54,651 nucleotides of DNA from Streptococcus tangpeifui (GTDB lineage: Bacteria; Bacillota; Bacilli; Lactobacillales; Streptococcaceae), in contig NZ_JAAKDU010000013.1 of assembly GCF_011038795.1 (NCBI RefSeq), forward strand, positions 1 through 54,651, in the 5' to 3' direction. The notes beneath the pieces are model-generated. The model had not been told where the DNA came from, ran no database searches, and saw nothing but the letters and a program-made list of their open reading frames with translations. Positions 41,987-50,184 of the stretch are shown here, one piece after another (position 1 is the first letter of the stretch; every line of letters starts with the position of its first letter). The position numbers and the translations under genes are program-made.

Positions 41987-43452
41987 TGTCTTTTAATCAT
42001 AAAACAATTGAAGAATTACACGACCTTCTGGTCAAAAAAGAAATTTCTGCGACTGAACTGACTGAGGCGACACTCGAGGATATCAAGGCGCGTGAGACGG
42101 CTGTTGGTTCTTTTATCACGGTAGCGGAAGAGGCGGCTTTGGAGCAGGCTCAGACTATAGATGAAGAAGGAATTGATGCGGATAATGTCCTGTCAGGAAT
42201 TCCTTTAGCGGTTAAGGATAATATTTCGACTAAGGGGATTTTAACAACTGCTGCATCGAAAATTCTCTACAATTATGAACCCATCTTTGATGCGACAGCT
42301 GTTCAAAATGCCTATGGAAAAGGTATGATCGTCGTTGGTAAGACCAACATGGACGAGTTTGCCATGGGCGGCTCAACCGAAACTTCCTACTTCAAGAAGA
42401 CTAAAAATGCTTGGGATCAAAGCAAGGTCCCCGGTGGTTCATCAGGTGGTTCAGCGACAGCAGTAGCTTCTGGTCAGGTTCGTCTGTCACTGGGATCTGA
42501 TACGGGTGGTTCCATCCGTCAACCGGCAGCTTTTAATGGTGTTGTCGGTCTTAAGCCAACTTATGGTACGGTGTCCCGTTTTGGCCTGATTGCTTTTGGC
42601 AGCTCGCTGGATCAGATTGGTCCATTTTCGCAGACTGTTAAAGAAAATGCCCAACTGCTAAATGCTATTGCCAGCGAGGACAAGAAGGATTCCACCTCTG
42701 CTCCTGTTCGGATTGCTGATTATACCAGTAAGATTGGGCAAGACATCAAAGGGATGAAAATTGCCCTGCCTAAGGAATACTTGGGCGAAGGCATTGATCC
42801 ACAAATTAAAGAAAATATTCTAGCAGCGGCTAAGCAGTTTGAAAACTTGGGAGCCATTGTTGAAGAAGTTAGTCTGCCCCATTCCAAGTATGGTGTGGCG
42901 GTTTATTACATCATTGCTTCTTCAGAAGCTTCCTCCAACCTGCAACGCTTCGATGGGATTCGCTATGGTTTCCGAGCAGAAGGTGCCGAATCTCTAGAGG
43001 ATATCTATGTCAAGACTCGCAGCCAAGGTTTTGGTGATGAAGTTAAACGCCGTATCATGCTGGGGACCTTCAGTCTGTCGTCTGGTTACTATGATGCCTA
43101 CTTTAAAAAGGCTGGTCAGGTACGTAGCTTGATTATTCAAGATTTTGAAAAGGTCTTTGTCAATTATGACCTTATCCTTGGTCCTACAGCACCGCAGGTA
43201 GCTTTTGGCCTGGATACACTCAATCATGACCCTGTTGCCATGTATCTAGCTGACCTTTTGACCATTCCGGTCAATCTAGCTGGGCTGCCAGGAATTTCGA
43301 TCCCGTCAGGCTTTGTGGAAGGGTTGCCAGTTGGATTGCAATTAATTGGTCCTAAATATGGTGAGGAAACTATCTATCAAGCAGCCTCTGCTTTTGAAGC
43401 AGTGACTGACTACCATAAGCAGCAGCCAGCAATTTTTGGAGGTGAGAACTAA
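41986..43452 (+). CDS. gatA: Asp/Glu-tRNA(Asn/Gln) amidotransferase subunit A
   Basis: The glutaminase subunit, which releases ammonia from glutamine for use by GatB. The 488-residue protein is an amidase-signature enzyme with the complete Ser-cisSer-Lys triad: Lys77 (PLAVKDNI), Ser152 (PGGSSGGSA) and nucleophile Ser176 ([12 protein letters not shown]). It overlaps gatC by one base and gatB by one base (TAATG), so the three subunits are translated in a coupled way. Confidence 0.96.
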   Translation: MSFNHKTIEELHDLLVKKEISATELTEATLEDIKARETAVGSFITVAEEAALEQAQTIDEEGIDADNVLSGIPLAVKDNISTKGILTTAASKILYNYEPIFDATAVQNAYGKGMIVVGKTNMDEFAMGGSTETSYFKKTKNAWDQSKVPGGSSGGSATAVASGQVRLSLGSDTGGSIRQPAAFNGVVGLKPTYGTVSRFGLIAFGSSLDQIGPFSQTVKENAQLLNAIASEDKKDSTSAPVRIADYTSKIGQDIKGMKIALPKEYLGEGIDPQIKENILAAAKQFENLGAIVEEVSLPHSKYGVAVYYIIASSEASSNLQRFDGIRYGFRAEGAESLEDIYVKTRSQGFGDEVKRRIMLGTFSLSSGYYDAYFKKAGQVRSLIIQDFEKVFVNYDLILGPTAPQVAFGLDTLNHDPVAMYLADLLTIPVNLAGLPGISIPSGFVEGLPVGLQLIGPKYGEETIYQAASAFEAVTDYHKQQPAIFGGEN

Positions 43453-44891
43453 TGAACTTTGAAACCATTATTGGGCTGGAAGTCCATGTGGAATTAAATA
43501 CCAATTCAAAAATTTTCTCACCATCATCGGCTCATTTTGGTGAGAATCCCAATGCCAACACTAATATCATCGATTGGTCCTTCCCGGGTGTTTTGCCGGT
43601 TATGAATAAGGGTGTTATTGATGCAGGCATAAAAGCTGCTTTGGCGCTCAATATGGATATTCATCAGACCATGCACTTTGACCGCAAGAACTATTTCTAT
43701 CCAGATAATCCTAAAGCCTATCAAATTTCACAATTTGATGAACCAATCGGTTATGATGGCTGGCTGGAAGCGCAGCTGGATGATGGTTCAACAAAGAAAA
43801 TTCGTATTGAACGGGCGCATTTGGAAGAAGATGCTGGTAAGAATACCCACGCTGATGATGGTTATTCCTACGTTGACCTCAATCGTCAGGGTGTGCCTTT
43901 GATTGAAATCGTTTCTGAGGCTGATATGCGCTCTCCTGAAGAGGCTTATGCTTATTTGACAGCTTTAAAGGAGATTATCCAATACACCGGTATTTCTGAT
44001 GTCAAAATGGAAGAAGGCTCCATGCGGGTCGATGCCAATATTTCCTTGCGTCCCTATGGTCAAAAGGAATTTGGTACTAAGACCGAACTCAAGAATCTCA
44101 ATTCCTTCAGCAATGTTCGCAAGGGCTTGGAATATGAAGTAGAGCGTCAAGCTAAAATCCTGCGTTCCGGTGGTGTGATTCGTCAGGAAACCCGCCGTTA
44201 CGATGAAGCTGGAAAACAAACAATTCTTATGCGGGTTAAAGAGGGTTCGGCCGATTACCGTTATTTCCCAGAGCCCGATCTGCCAATCTTTGAGATTTCT
44301 GATGATTGGATCGAGGACATGCGGAGTAGCCTGCCTGAATTTGCCAAAGACCGCCGAGCTCGTTATGTGAATGAATTGGGTCTGACGGACTATGATGCTA
44401 GTCAATTGACAGCGACTAAAGCGACATCAGACTTCTTTGAAAAAGCTGTTGGCCTAGGCGGCGATGCCAAGCAGGTTTCCAATTGGCTCCAAGGTGAAGT
44501 GGCCCAATTTCTTAATAGCGAAGCTAAAACCATTGAACACATTAATCTGACACCAGAAAATCTGGTAGAAATGCTGGGCTTGATCGAAGATAGCACCATT
44601 TCATCTAAGATTGCTAAAAAGGTCTTTGTCCATCTGGCTAAAAATGGCGGTTCTGCGCGTGACTATGTGGAAAAGGCTGGTTTGGTACAGATCTCCGATC
44701 CAGATGTCTTGATCCCGATTATCCACCAAGTCTTTGCGGATAATGAAGCAGCTGTCGCTGACTTCAAATCAGGTAAACGCAATGCCGACAAGGCCTTTAC
44801 TGGTTTCCTCATGAAGGCAACCAAAGGCCAAGCTAACCCGCAGGTGGCTCAAAAACTGCTCAAGGAAGAGTTGGCAAAACTATTAGATTGA
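43452..44891 (+). CDS. gatB: Asp/Glu-tRNA(Asn/Gln) amidotransferase subunit B
   Basis: The subunit that phosphorylates the misacylated tRNA and carries out transamidation. The 479-residue protein has the GatB start ([20 protein letters not shown]), the kinase-domain segment [34 protein letters not shown], and the helical and YqeY-like tail ending in [16 protein letters not shown]. Last gene of gatCAB. Confidence 0.96.
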   Translation: MNFETIIGLEVHVELNTNSKIFSPSSAHFGENPNANTNIIDWSFPGVLPVMNKGVIDAGIKAALALNMDIHQTMHFDRKNYFYPDNPKAYQISQFDEPIGYDGWLEAQLDDGSTKKIRIERAHLEEDAGKNTHADDGYSYVDLNRQGVPLIEIVSEADMRSPEEAYAYLTALKEIIQYTGISDVKMEEGSMRVDANISLRPYGQKEFGTKTELKNLNSFSNVRKGLEYEVERQAKILRSGGVIRQETRRYDEAGKQTILMRVKEGSADYRYFPEPDLPIFEISDDWIEDMRSSLPEFAKDRRARYVNELGLTDYDASQLTATKATSDFFEKAVGLGGDAKQVSNWLQGEVAQFLNSEAKTIEHINLTPENLVEMLGLIEDSTISSKIAKKVFVHLAKNGGSARDYVEKAGLVQISDPDVLIPIIHQVFADNEAAVADFKSGKRNADKAFTGFLMKATKGQANPQVAQKLLKEELAKLLD

Positions 44892-44910
44892 TATAAACCT
44901 AAACCCTAAG

Positions 44911-44975
44911 AGAGAGTGGGACTTAATCAGTAAATCGTGATAAAATCACGATTTTGATTTTCCTCGCTCTCCCTT
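44911..44975 (+). terminator. gatB terminator within a degenerate repeat
   Basis: The start AGAGAGTGGGAC equals the first 12 bases of the 118-bp cloverleaf repeat. A hairpin AAATCGTGAT / ATCACGATTT (44932-44954) with T-rich tail follows, and the unit closes with CTCGCTCTCCCTTTTT. Confidence 0.6.
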
Positions 44976-45019
44976 TTTGATATAACTAATAACTATGTTT
45001 TTCTATATAAAATATATAT

Positions 45020-45048
45020 TTTACACTTATAGCACCCTCTGATACAAT
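45020..45048 (+). promoter_or_regulatory. Promoter of the metE-like gene
   Basis: TTTACA (45020-45025), 17-base spacer, TACAAT (45043-45048). Confidence 0.65.
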
Positions 45049-45077
45049 GAACCTATAACAATCAAGAGGTAGAATAC

Positions 45078-46193
45078 ATGACAAAAAAATATTTTGAACA
45101 CGTAGGTAGCTTTTTACGGCCAGCAGAATTGAAGGAAGCACGTGCAGCTTTTGAAGCTGGTAAGATTTCGAAAGCAGACTTGACTGCAGTTGAAGACCGG
45201 CTGATTACAGACTTGGTCGATAAGCAGGTTGCTGCTGGTCTTGAAAAAATAACTGATGGTGAGTTTCGTAGGGCTAACTGGCATGTGGATTTTTTCTGGG
45301 GCTTTGATGGCATTAAGCGCTATCAGTATGGGGAAGGTTTGGCCTTTCAAGAGGTAGAAACTAACGATGATTCGGCTATCGTTACTGGTAAAATTGGTTT
45401 TACCAAGGAACATCATCCCTTCATCAAGCACTATCAGTTTTTGAAGAAACTGGCTGATGAGCGTGGCGTGGAGGCTAAAATCAGCATTCCCGCACCAGCT
45501 CAGTGCTTGGTTGAATTGCAACGCGGCACTAATATCCAAAAGGCCTTAGCGGTCTATCCTAATCAGCAAGACTTGATTGACGATTTGGCTGCAGCCTATC
45601 ACGATGCTATCCTTGCTTTTTACGAAGAAGGTGCTCGTACGGTTCAGCTGGATGATTGTACCTGGGGTATTATCATGGATGATGAGTTTTATAAGACCGT
45701 AACAGGTGGTCAGATTGATAAGGATGCCATTCGTGAAGGGTTGCTTTATATCAATAATAAGGCCTTGGAAAATCTTCCAGAAGACCTCCAAATTAATACC
45801 CATGTCTGCCGTGGAAATTACCAGTCAACCTATGCGACAACAGGACCTTACACAGCAGTGGCTGAGACACTCTTTGGTCGCGAACGGGCGACAGCTTACT
45901 TCCTTGAATACGATAATGAGCGGTCTGGTGGATTTGAACCTTTGGCAGAATTTAAGAATCCTGATAAGGTAGCTGTTCTTGGCTTGATTACGACAAAGGA
46001 AGGAAAACTAGAGGATAAAGAGGCTGTTATCAAGCGTATCCGTCAAGCTCAGGAGATTTTGCCCCTGGAACAACTCTGGCTAGCAACTCAATGTGGCTTT
46101 GCTTCAACTCAAGAAGGCAATCTCATCACAGAAGAAGATCAGTGGAACAAGCTGGCTCTTGTTAAAGAGATTATTGATGAGGTTTGGGGCTAA
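45078..46193 (+). CDS. MetE C-terminal-like protein (YxjG/YxjH family)
   Basis: A 371-residue protein of the cobalamin-independent methionine synthase family, but half the length of MetE and corresponding to its catalytic C-terminal barrel. It keeps the start HVGSFLRPAELKEAR, ITDGEFRRANWHVDFFWGF, the zinc-site His-x-Cys in NTHVCRGN and the second Cys in ATQCGFAST. Single-domain members such as YxjG/YxjH are tied to methionine metabolism, possibly with a methyl donor other than methyl-tetrahydrofolate. The exact reaction is uncertain. It is monocistronic, with a promoter and terminator. Confidence 0.85.
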   Translation: MTKKYFEHVGSFLRPAELKEARAAFEAGKISKADLTAVEDRLITDLVDKQVAAGLEKITDGEFRRANWHVDFFWGFDGIKRYQYGEGLAFQEVETNDDSAIVTGKIGFTKEHHPFIKHYQFLKKLADERGVEAKISIPAPAQCLVELQRGTNIQKALAVYPNQQDLIDDLAAAYHDAILAFYEEGARTVQLDDCTWGIIMDDEFYKTVTGGQIDKDAIREGLLYINNKALENLPEDLQINTHVCRGNYQSTYATTGPYTAVAETLFGRERATAYFLEYDNERSGGFEPLAEFKNPDKVAVLGLITTKEGKLEDKEAVIKRIRQAQEILPLEQLWLATQCGFASTQEGNLITEEDQWNKLALVKEIIDEVWG

Positions 46194-46219
46194 GCGCATC
46201 TCGCTCAACGACTACTAGC

Positions 46220-46247
46220 AAGTCATTCTTAGGAATGGCTTTTTTTT
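46220..46247 (+). terminator. Terminator of the metE-like gene
   Basis: AAGTCATTCT / AGGAATGGCTT stem with two wobbles and a run of seven or more T. The remainder of the gap to 46500 shows only a doubtful minus-strand coding fragment. Confidence 0.7.
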
Positions 46248-46500
46248 ACGGCTTCAGCCATCTTTAGGTGTTGGCTAGCTTTATAGCTTATGCTCTGATT
46301 CCACATCACTAATTAGGAGTCTCAGGATGTCAATTGAGCTGGTGCCGTGAAAATTATCGGCTAGTTTTAGCTTGAGCGATTGGCTGATAAAAGTTCACGA
46401 ACTTTACCACGTTTTGCGGGTTAATCTTGGTCAGCAGTCTGCTGAAAGATGGGTAAGAGAACTCGAAGATATTTTCACAAAATGCGGATGACTGGAACCT

Positions 46501-46529
46501 TTGCTATTTAGATCAAGTCCCGCTATAAT
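46501..46529 (+). promoter_or_regulatory. Promoter of the 46550 gene
   Basis: TTGCTA (46501-46506), 17-base spacer, TATAAT (46524-46529). Confidence 0.6.
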
Positions 46530-46549
46530 ACTAGAAAAGGGAGGTTCTT

Positions 46550-47425
46550 ATGCTCAAGATTGGTTCAGTATTGTTCAGGACTAAATGGGATGAACTTAGA
46601 AAAGATAAAGATGCTAGTAAGGCACTGCGCTTCCTTCTGGAAAGACTGGATCTGCCTAGGGATCTATCAGGAGATTTGACAGAGAATCAAGCCTTGGTCG
46701 CCAGGTTTTCAGAGGACTTAGCTCCTCACGATAAATTTTGGGCTGATCTGGCCAAACAGGTTCGTCTAGCAATGAAGGGGCAGGATTTTCAAGAGCAGAC
46801 TCTCTTTAATCGTCAGCTTCATCAACTTCGATACATCATTTCAAGTCAGCAGGCTCAGTATGTCCGTCGATTTTATAGAAAATCAAGCATGACAGATCAG
46901 GAAGCCTTGATTGCTTATCTGCGGGATAACTATTTGCGCCCTAGTCTTTGGGATCATGCCCGCTTGCATAATAAACGGTGCTTGAAGGCAGGTGATTTTC
47001 TCTTTCCAGATGGTCAAGAATCTTATAATATAAAGGTTTTACTCCAGTTCCGGACAGAATTTATTATTGACAGTCACGGGAATTTTCTCAATGAAGTTGA
47101 TGCTGAAAGAATGACTGCCAATGGGATTATTAATGGGGCTAGTTTTAATTATGGCAACACAACTAAAAGTCATTTCCGTCTTGATGTTTATCCTGTTGGT
47201 CCGCACGATCCTGCATTTCGCCGTCAAGCAACCAAGGGCTATCGCTCCCCTAATCGAACGGGTAGAGTCCGACTGGCTCGATTTTGGAAGGAAAGAAAAA
47301 CAGCTGACTTTGACCGCAGCTTTTATAATAAGAGAGGCGGTTATGCCAAAGAAGGGCAAGCCTTGATCAGTTTGGTTAAAAAGCAGAAGAAGAGCTTCAA
47401 AAGAGCCCTGAAGGCCAGAAACTAG
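46550..47425 (+). CDS. Hypothetical protein, possibly DUF3114-like
   Basis: A 291-residue soluble basic protein of unknown function. The N-terminal half is helical. The C-terminal half has a distinctive stretch, IDSHGNFLNEVDAERMTANG then GASFNYGNTT and DVYPVGPHDPAFRR, ending in a very Lys/Arg-rich tail. From memory this pattern recalls the streptococcal DUF3114 family, but I cannot verify that. The basic tail would suit nucleic-acid or envelope-polymer binding (speculative). There is no signal peptide or membrane helix. GGGAGGTT precedes the ATG, and a strong terminator follows. Confidence 0.65.
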   Translation: MLKIGSVLFRTKWDELRKDKDASKALRFLLERLDLPRDLSGDLTENQALVARFSEDLAPHDKFWADLAKQVRLAMKGQDFQEQTLFNRQLHQLRYIISSQQAQYVRRFYRKSSMTDQEALIAYLRDNYLRPSLWDHARLHNKRCLKAGDFLFPDGQESYNIKVLLQFRTEFIIDSHGNFLNEVDAERMTANGIINGASFNYGNTTKSHFRLDVYPVGPHDPAFRRQATKGYRSPNRTGRVRLARFWKERKTADFDRSFYNKRGGYAKEGQALISLVKKQKKSFKRALKARN

Positions 47426-47456
47426 CCGAGTAGGTTAGCAAGAAACCTAGTATTTA

Positions 47457-47490
47457 CAATAAGAGAGGCCAGATTAGGCCTCTCTTATTG
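47457..47490. terminator. Strong terminator after the 46550 gene
   Basis: A perfect 14-bp stem CAATAAGAGAGGCC / GGCCTCTCTTATTG around AGATTA; symmetrical, so it can also stop minus-strand transcription. Confidence 0.8.
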
Positions 47491-47525
47491 TTATTGTCTA
47501 AAGGAATAGAATTTATAAAATAGCA

Positions 47526-47811
47526 TCAAAAGATTCTGGCAAAATCTGTCCGCAATCTTTGTCCGATAATGTAGTAGTGAGCTTCTTTTGATGCAAGGAA
47601 GGCGTCAGCTGTGCTAATATCCCCAGGAGCTCCCAATGTGTGTATCGGTATAGTTTTTTTTCATTTCATTTAAATAGGATTGACCTTGGGCAATCAGGCC
47701 TTCAGTTAGAACATTGCCCGGTTGAACGGTATTGATAGTGATACCGTTCTTTGTGTATTCTAAGGCAGCACTGCGCATAAAGCCCAATTGACTAACCGAT
47801 TTTAGTGCTTA
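47526..47811 (-). pseudogene. Decayed short-chain dehydrogenase/reductase
   Basis: Reading the minus strand from about 47811 gives SVSQLGFMRSAALEYTKNG, then ITINTVQPGNVLTEGLIAQG. This is the conserved second half of SDR enzymes (KxxxxGFxRSxAxE followed by xxNxxxPG). The frame then shifts near 47650; in the new frame LGAPGDISTADAFLASKEA continues the SDR C-terminus to a stop at 47526. The N-terminal Rossmann part is absent. It is a clear remnant, with nothing to indicate the former substrate. Confidence 0.8.
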
Positions 47812-47840
47812 GTCAAAAACTCCACTTCTTTGTAACGTTA

Positions 47841-47870
47841 TTGACATATTATATATATATATAATAGTTT
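47841..47870 (+). promoter_or_regulatory. Promoter region of the 47899 gene
   Basis: A perfect TTGACA (47841-47846) is followed by alternating AT sequence containing several possible -10 elements (to about 47870). The exact -10 is ambiguous. Confidence 0.5.
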
Positions 47871-47898
47871 TGTAAAATTAAAAAATGGAGGAAAAGAG

Positions 47899-48618
47899 AT
47901 GAAACCTGTTAAAGAAGATGAGAAGAAAGTTTTGGGGATCATTGCTTTAATCTTTGGTGGTATCGCCTTGGTGACTTCATGGATACCCTTTGTCAATAAC
48001 GCCTCCGCCGTTCTAGCGATTATTGCCTTTGTTTTGGGAATGATTGCTTTGTTCATTAACCTGAAAAAGAAAAAATTGCTAGCTCTAATTTCAATTATGA
48101 TTGCCATCATTTCTTTTATCGTTGTTCTGGTGACACAGGCGAGTTATGGGGCTGTACTGGATAATGCTTTGGGGAAAAATGATAAACCAACAAGGCAAAG
48201 CGAAAAAAGAGGTTCAAGTATTTCCAAATCGTCAGAAAGTCAAAAGACTTATAAGGTTGGCGACAAAATCACTTTTAAAGGGGAAGTTGAGTACACCATT
48301 ACGTCAGTTGAATGGACGGATGAGCGAAATGAGTTTGAAGATACGCAGCCTAAAAAGGTATTGAAGGTTACTTATGATGTTAAAAATTTATCAGACGATG
48401 ACTATGTTATTGGAGATGATTTAGAGCTTTATGCAAACGGAGCTAAAATGGAATCTTATGCTAATGACAATACTTTCGAAACTATTTCCGCTGGTCGCGA
48501 TTATAAAGGGGCAACTCAACATTTTGCTGTTAACAGTGATGAAGATTTAGAACTAGAAATTAAACCGTATTTTTCGTTCAAAGGGGAACCAGCAGTTGTT
48601 CCGCTGGAATCAGAGTGA
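47899..48618 (+). CDS. Membrane protein with DUF4190-like N-terminus and DUF4352-like C-terminus
   Basis: A 239-residue protein. The first 80 residues hold about three hydrophobic segments (KVLGIIALIFGGIALVTSW; AVLAIIAFVLGMIALFI; LLALISIMIAIISFIVVLV), like DUF4190 proteins. After a Lys/Ser linker, the extracellular part from YKVGDKITFKGEVEYTITSVEW onwards has the pattern of the DUF4352 Ig-like domain, including VLKVTYDVKNLSDDDY. Such proteins are common in streptococcal accessory regions and their function is not known. GGAGGAAAAGAG precedes the ATG. It leads a run of three small membrane-protein genes. Confidence 0.75.
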   Translation: MKPVKEDEKKVLGIIALIFGGIALVTSWIPFVNNASAVLAIIAFVLGMIALFINLKKKKLLALISIMIAIISFIVVLVTQASYGAVLDNALGKNDKPTRQSEKRGSSISKSSESQKTYKVGDKITFKGEVEYTITSVEWTDERNEFEDTQPKKVLKVTYDVKNLSDDDYVIGDDLELYANGAKMESYANDNTFETISAGRDYKGATQHFAVNSDEDLELEIKPYFSFKGEPAVVPLESE

Positions 48619-48658
48619 TTAATTGATAATTTCGCAGAGTTGGAAGTAGGTGTCATTC

Positions 48659-48769
48659 GTGAAATATTTATCTGTTATATTAGTTATCCTCGGAGTATGT
48701 TTAGCCTTTTTAAATCTTTGGTTAGGAATAATTGTAATAATTTTAGGATACCTTGTGAAAGGGAATTAA
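48659..48769 (+). CDS. Tiny membrane protein, 36 residues
   Basis: A GTG-started ORF, too short for most gene callers, encodes MKYLSVILVILGVCLAF then NLWLGIIVIILGYLVKGN: almost entirely hydrophobic with a basic end, one or two membrane passes. GGAAGTAGGTG precedes it. Its stop lies 2 bases before the next gene's ATG, and its last codons contain that gene's ribosome site (AAAGGG). This tight packing favours a real coupled gene. The function is unknown. Confidence 0.5.
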   Translation: MKYLSVILVILGVCLAFLNLWLGIIVIILGYLVKGN

Positions 48770-48771
48770 CC

Positions 48772-49380
48772 ATGATTAAAAAGACTTTAACCTATTTCGT
48801 TTGGATTGTGTGTATTGGGCTTGTAGTAATTTTTATTATGGGATCTGGCTTCTTAAATAGTTTTTTTGAGCAAAAGCCAACTACAACTGTAAGTGCTAGG
48901 ATTACTTCCTTAGAAAAAGTTAATCAAATTACGTTCCTTAATGTTGGTATCCAAAAAGTCATTACTTCGAAAGAAACGACGAAAGTCCTTTTTACAGATT
49001 TAGATCTGCCATTTTCCGAAAAGGAAGCTATTATCATCCTTAATTATAAGGCAAAGTTTGGTATTAAAAAACCTGTAAAAGTGCAGAAATTGGGAGAATC
49101 AAGCTATAAAGTTATCGTTCCAAAATTTGAGGTTATAGGTTTTGAATTAGCTAAAGACAATCCTTACCAATTGTATGATACTTCTGGTGGCTTCTTAAGT
49201 GGAGCAACTGATGATGTCGATACTGGAAAGCTTGTTGCAGGTGGTCTAGCTGATAAGGAACAAGAGGGTTATCTAAAGGAGTACAAGGAAATGATCAAAG
49301 ATTCTGCTAAAGAATACTATCGGCAACTTCTAACTTCTATTGATAAGGATGCAAAAGTAGAATGTGAGTTTCAGGATTGA
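48772..49380 (+). CDS. Unknown membrane-anchored extracellular protein
   Basis: A 202-residue protein with one N-terminal membrane helix (about 6-24) and an extracellular domain. The domain contains SARITSLEKVNQITFLNVGIQ and ILNYKAKFGI, a pattern faintly reminiscent of DUF4230 proteins. The C-terminus is helical and acidic. ATG 48772 is chosen over the longer open frame from 48640, because the longer one would run through the small ORF at 48659 and AAAGGG fits 48772. It is followed by a good terminator. Probably one transcript with the two genes before it. Confidence 0.6.
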   Translation: MIKKTLTYFVWIVCIGLVVIFIMGSGFLNSFFEQKPTTTVSARITSLEKVNQITFLNVGIQKVITSKETTKVLFTDLDLPFSEKEAIIILNYKAKFGIKKPVKVQKLGESSYKVIVPKFEVIGFELAKDNPYQLYDTSGGFLSGATDDVDTGKLVAGGLADKEQEGYLKEYKEMIKDSAKEYYRQLLTSIDKDAKVECEFQD

Positions 49381-49450
49381 TTGGTAGGTCAGTACTTGTA
49401 GCACTTGATAATCTTTGTCGTTTTTGCTAAATCATATTAATAATCTCACA

Positions 49451-49485
49451 GAGGCTGGGCGAAAACTCGTCCAGCCTTCTTGTTT
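49451..49485 (+). terminator. Terminator of the 47899-49380 gene group
   Basis: AGGCTGGGCGA / TCGTCCAGCCT 11-bp stem with an AAAC loop, followed by TCTTGTTT. Confidence 0.8.
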
Positions 49486-49516
49486 CGGAATGAACTCTTA
49501 CCCCTGTACGTTCATT

Positions 49517-49634
49517 AGAGAGTGGGACAAACAGCCATGATGGCTTCGTTCTCACCCACAAAACATTGTAATCTTTGAAGATTACGTATAAGAAGTCGAT
49601 TTTTTATATAAATTGACTTCGTTGTCCCACCTCC
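49517..49634 (+). repeat. 118-bp cloverleaf-like intergenic repeat, copy 2
   Basis: Same length as 29283-29400, with six differences. Some differences fall in stems: the left GCTCTC is GTTCTC here, and the closing strand is GTCCCACCTC instead of GTCCCATCTC, which improves pairing with GAGTGGGAC. No ORF. Confidence 0.75.
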
Positions 49635-49915
49635 AACCAACCACTGCGTCAAACTGTTATTACTGCAAAAAATAGAAGGCTGGAATACTTTTTCCCCAGC
49701 TTCACTGAACCACTGCTAGCTGGACAAGATCAAATTGGAAAAACTAAACAAATGTGATAACCAGCGTTTATCTTATTTCCAACCTTAAAAGGTCCCTTGG
49801 ATCTTTTAAGCTGTGCGGGGGTAGGGAAAGGACAGTTTCAGGTCACCCCCTTAAATCAGGACGTGGTGAGAGCTGAAATTTTCAATTTTAGGGCTCGTTC
49901 TCACTCTTTTTGCTT
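49635..49915. repeat. Partial mosaic repeats (copies D and E)
   Basis: Bases 49635-49710 repeat the end of copy C (ACCACTGCG, then AACTGTTATTACTGC, then AATAGAAGGCTGGAATAC) but lose the right arm of the terminator. Bases 49811-49891 are an inverted copy of 8103-8180, closing with a GTGAGA / TCTCAC stem at 49866-49903. Together with the cloverleaf copy they fill the gap after the 48772 gene. Confidence 0.6.
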
Positions 49916-49952
49916 TTCTAAATGAATGAGGACAGTGATTGCCTCAAGAATG

Positions 49953-49980
49953 TTGACGCTTACATTTTTTGTGCTAGAAT
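49953..49980 (+). promoter_or_regulatory. Promoter of the lipoprotein esterase
   Basis: TTGACG (49953-49958), 16-base spacer, TAGAAT (49975-49980) with TG extension. Predicted start point near 49987. Confidence 0.65.
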
Positions 49981-49986
49981 ATAGGT

Positions 49987-50184
49987 GTGTAGATAGATGA
50001 CATGCCATGGAGTTACTGATGCAAGTCAGTACAGACAATGGGAAGTTTGGAATATACCACTGTAGTCTCTCAGACTGCTTGTCTCATTATACTTCTGGCG
50101 ATGGTTGGCTTCAGAAAGTGAAGCTTTTGGACTTTCCATTCTAGTGTCAGCACTTGTAAAATTTTTTAGTAAAGGGGAAAGGAT
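49987..50184 (+). promoter_or_regulatory. Long structured leader of the lipoprotein esterase
   Basis: About 198 untranslated bases. Visible hairpins: GTTACTGA / TCAGTAC (about 50012-50032), AGTCT-CTC-AGACT (about 50064-50076) and GCTTCA-GAAAG-TGAAGC (about 50109-50125). A 22-codon ORF from about 49998 has no ribosome site. There is no intrinsic terminator inside the leader. I cannot match it to a known riboswitch class. Confidence 0.4.

Noticed and set aside
46260..46370. Minus-strand protein-like fragment ending DILRLLISDVESEHKL
   Set aside because: Only about 36 codons between stops, no start signal and no recognised family; too weak to call a gene or a remnant.
48640..48771. Longer N-terminus for the 48772 gene
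   Set aside because: The added residues are unlike a signal or membrane start and overlap, out of frame, the better-supported 36-codon ORF; AAAGGG fits 48772.
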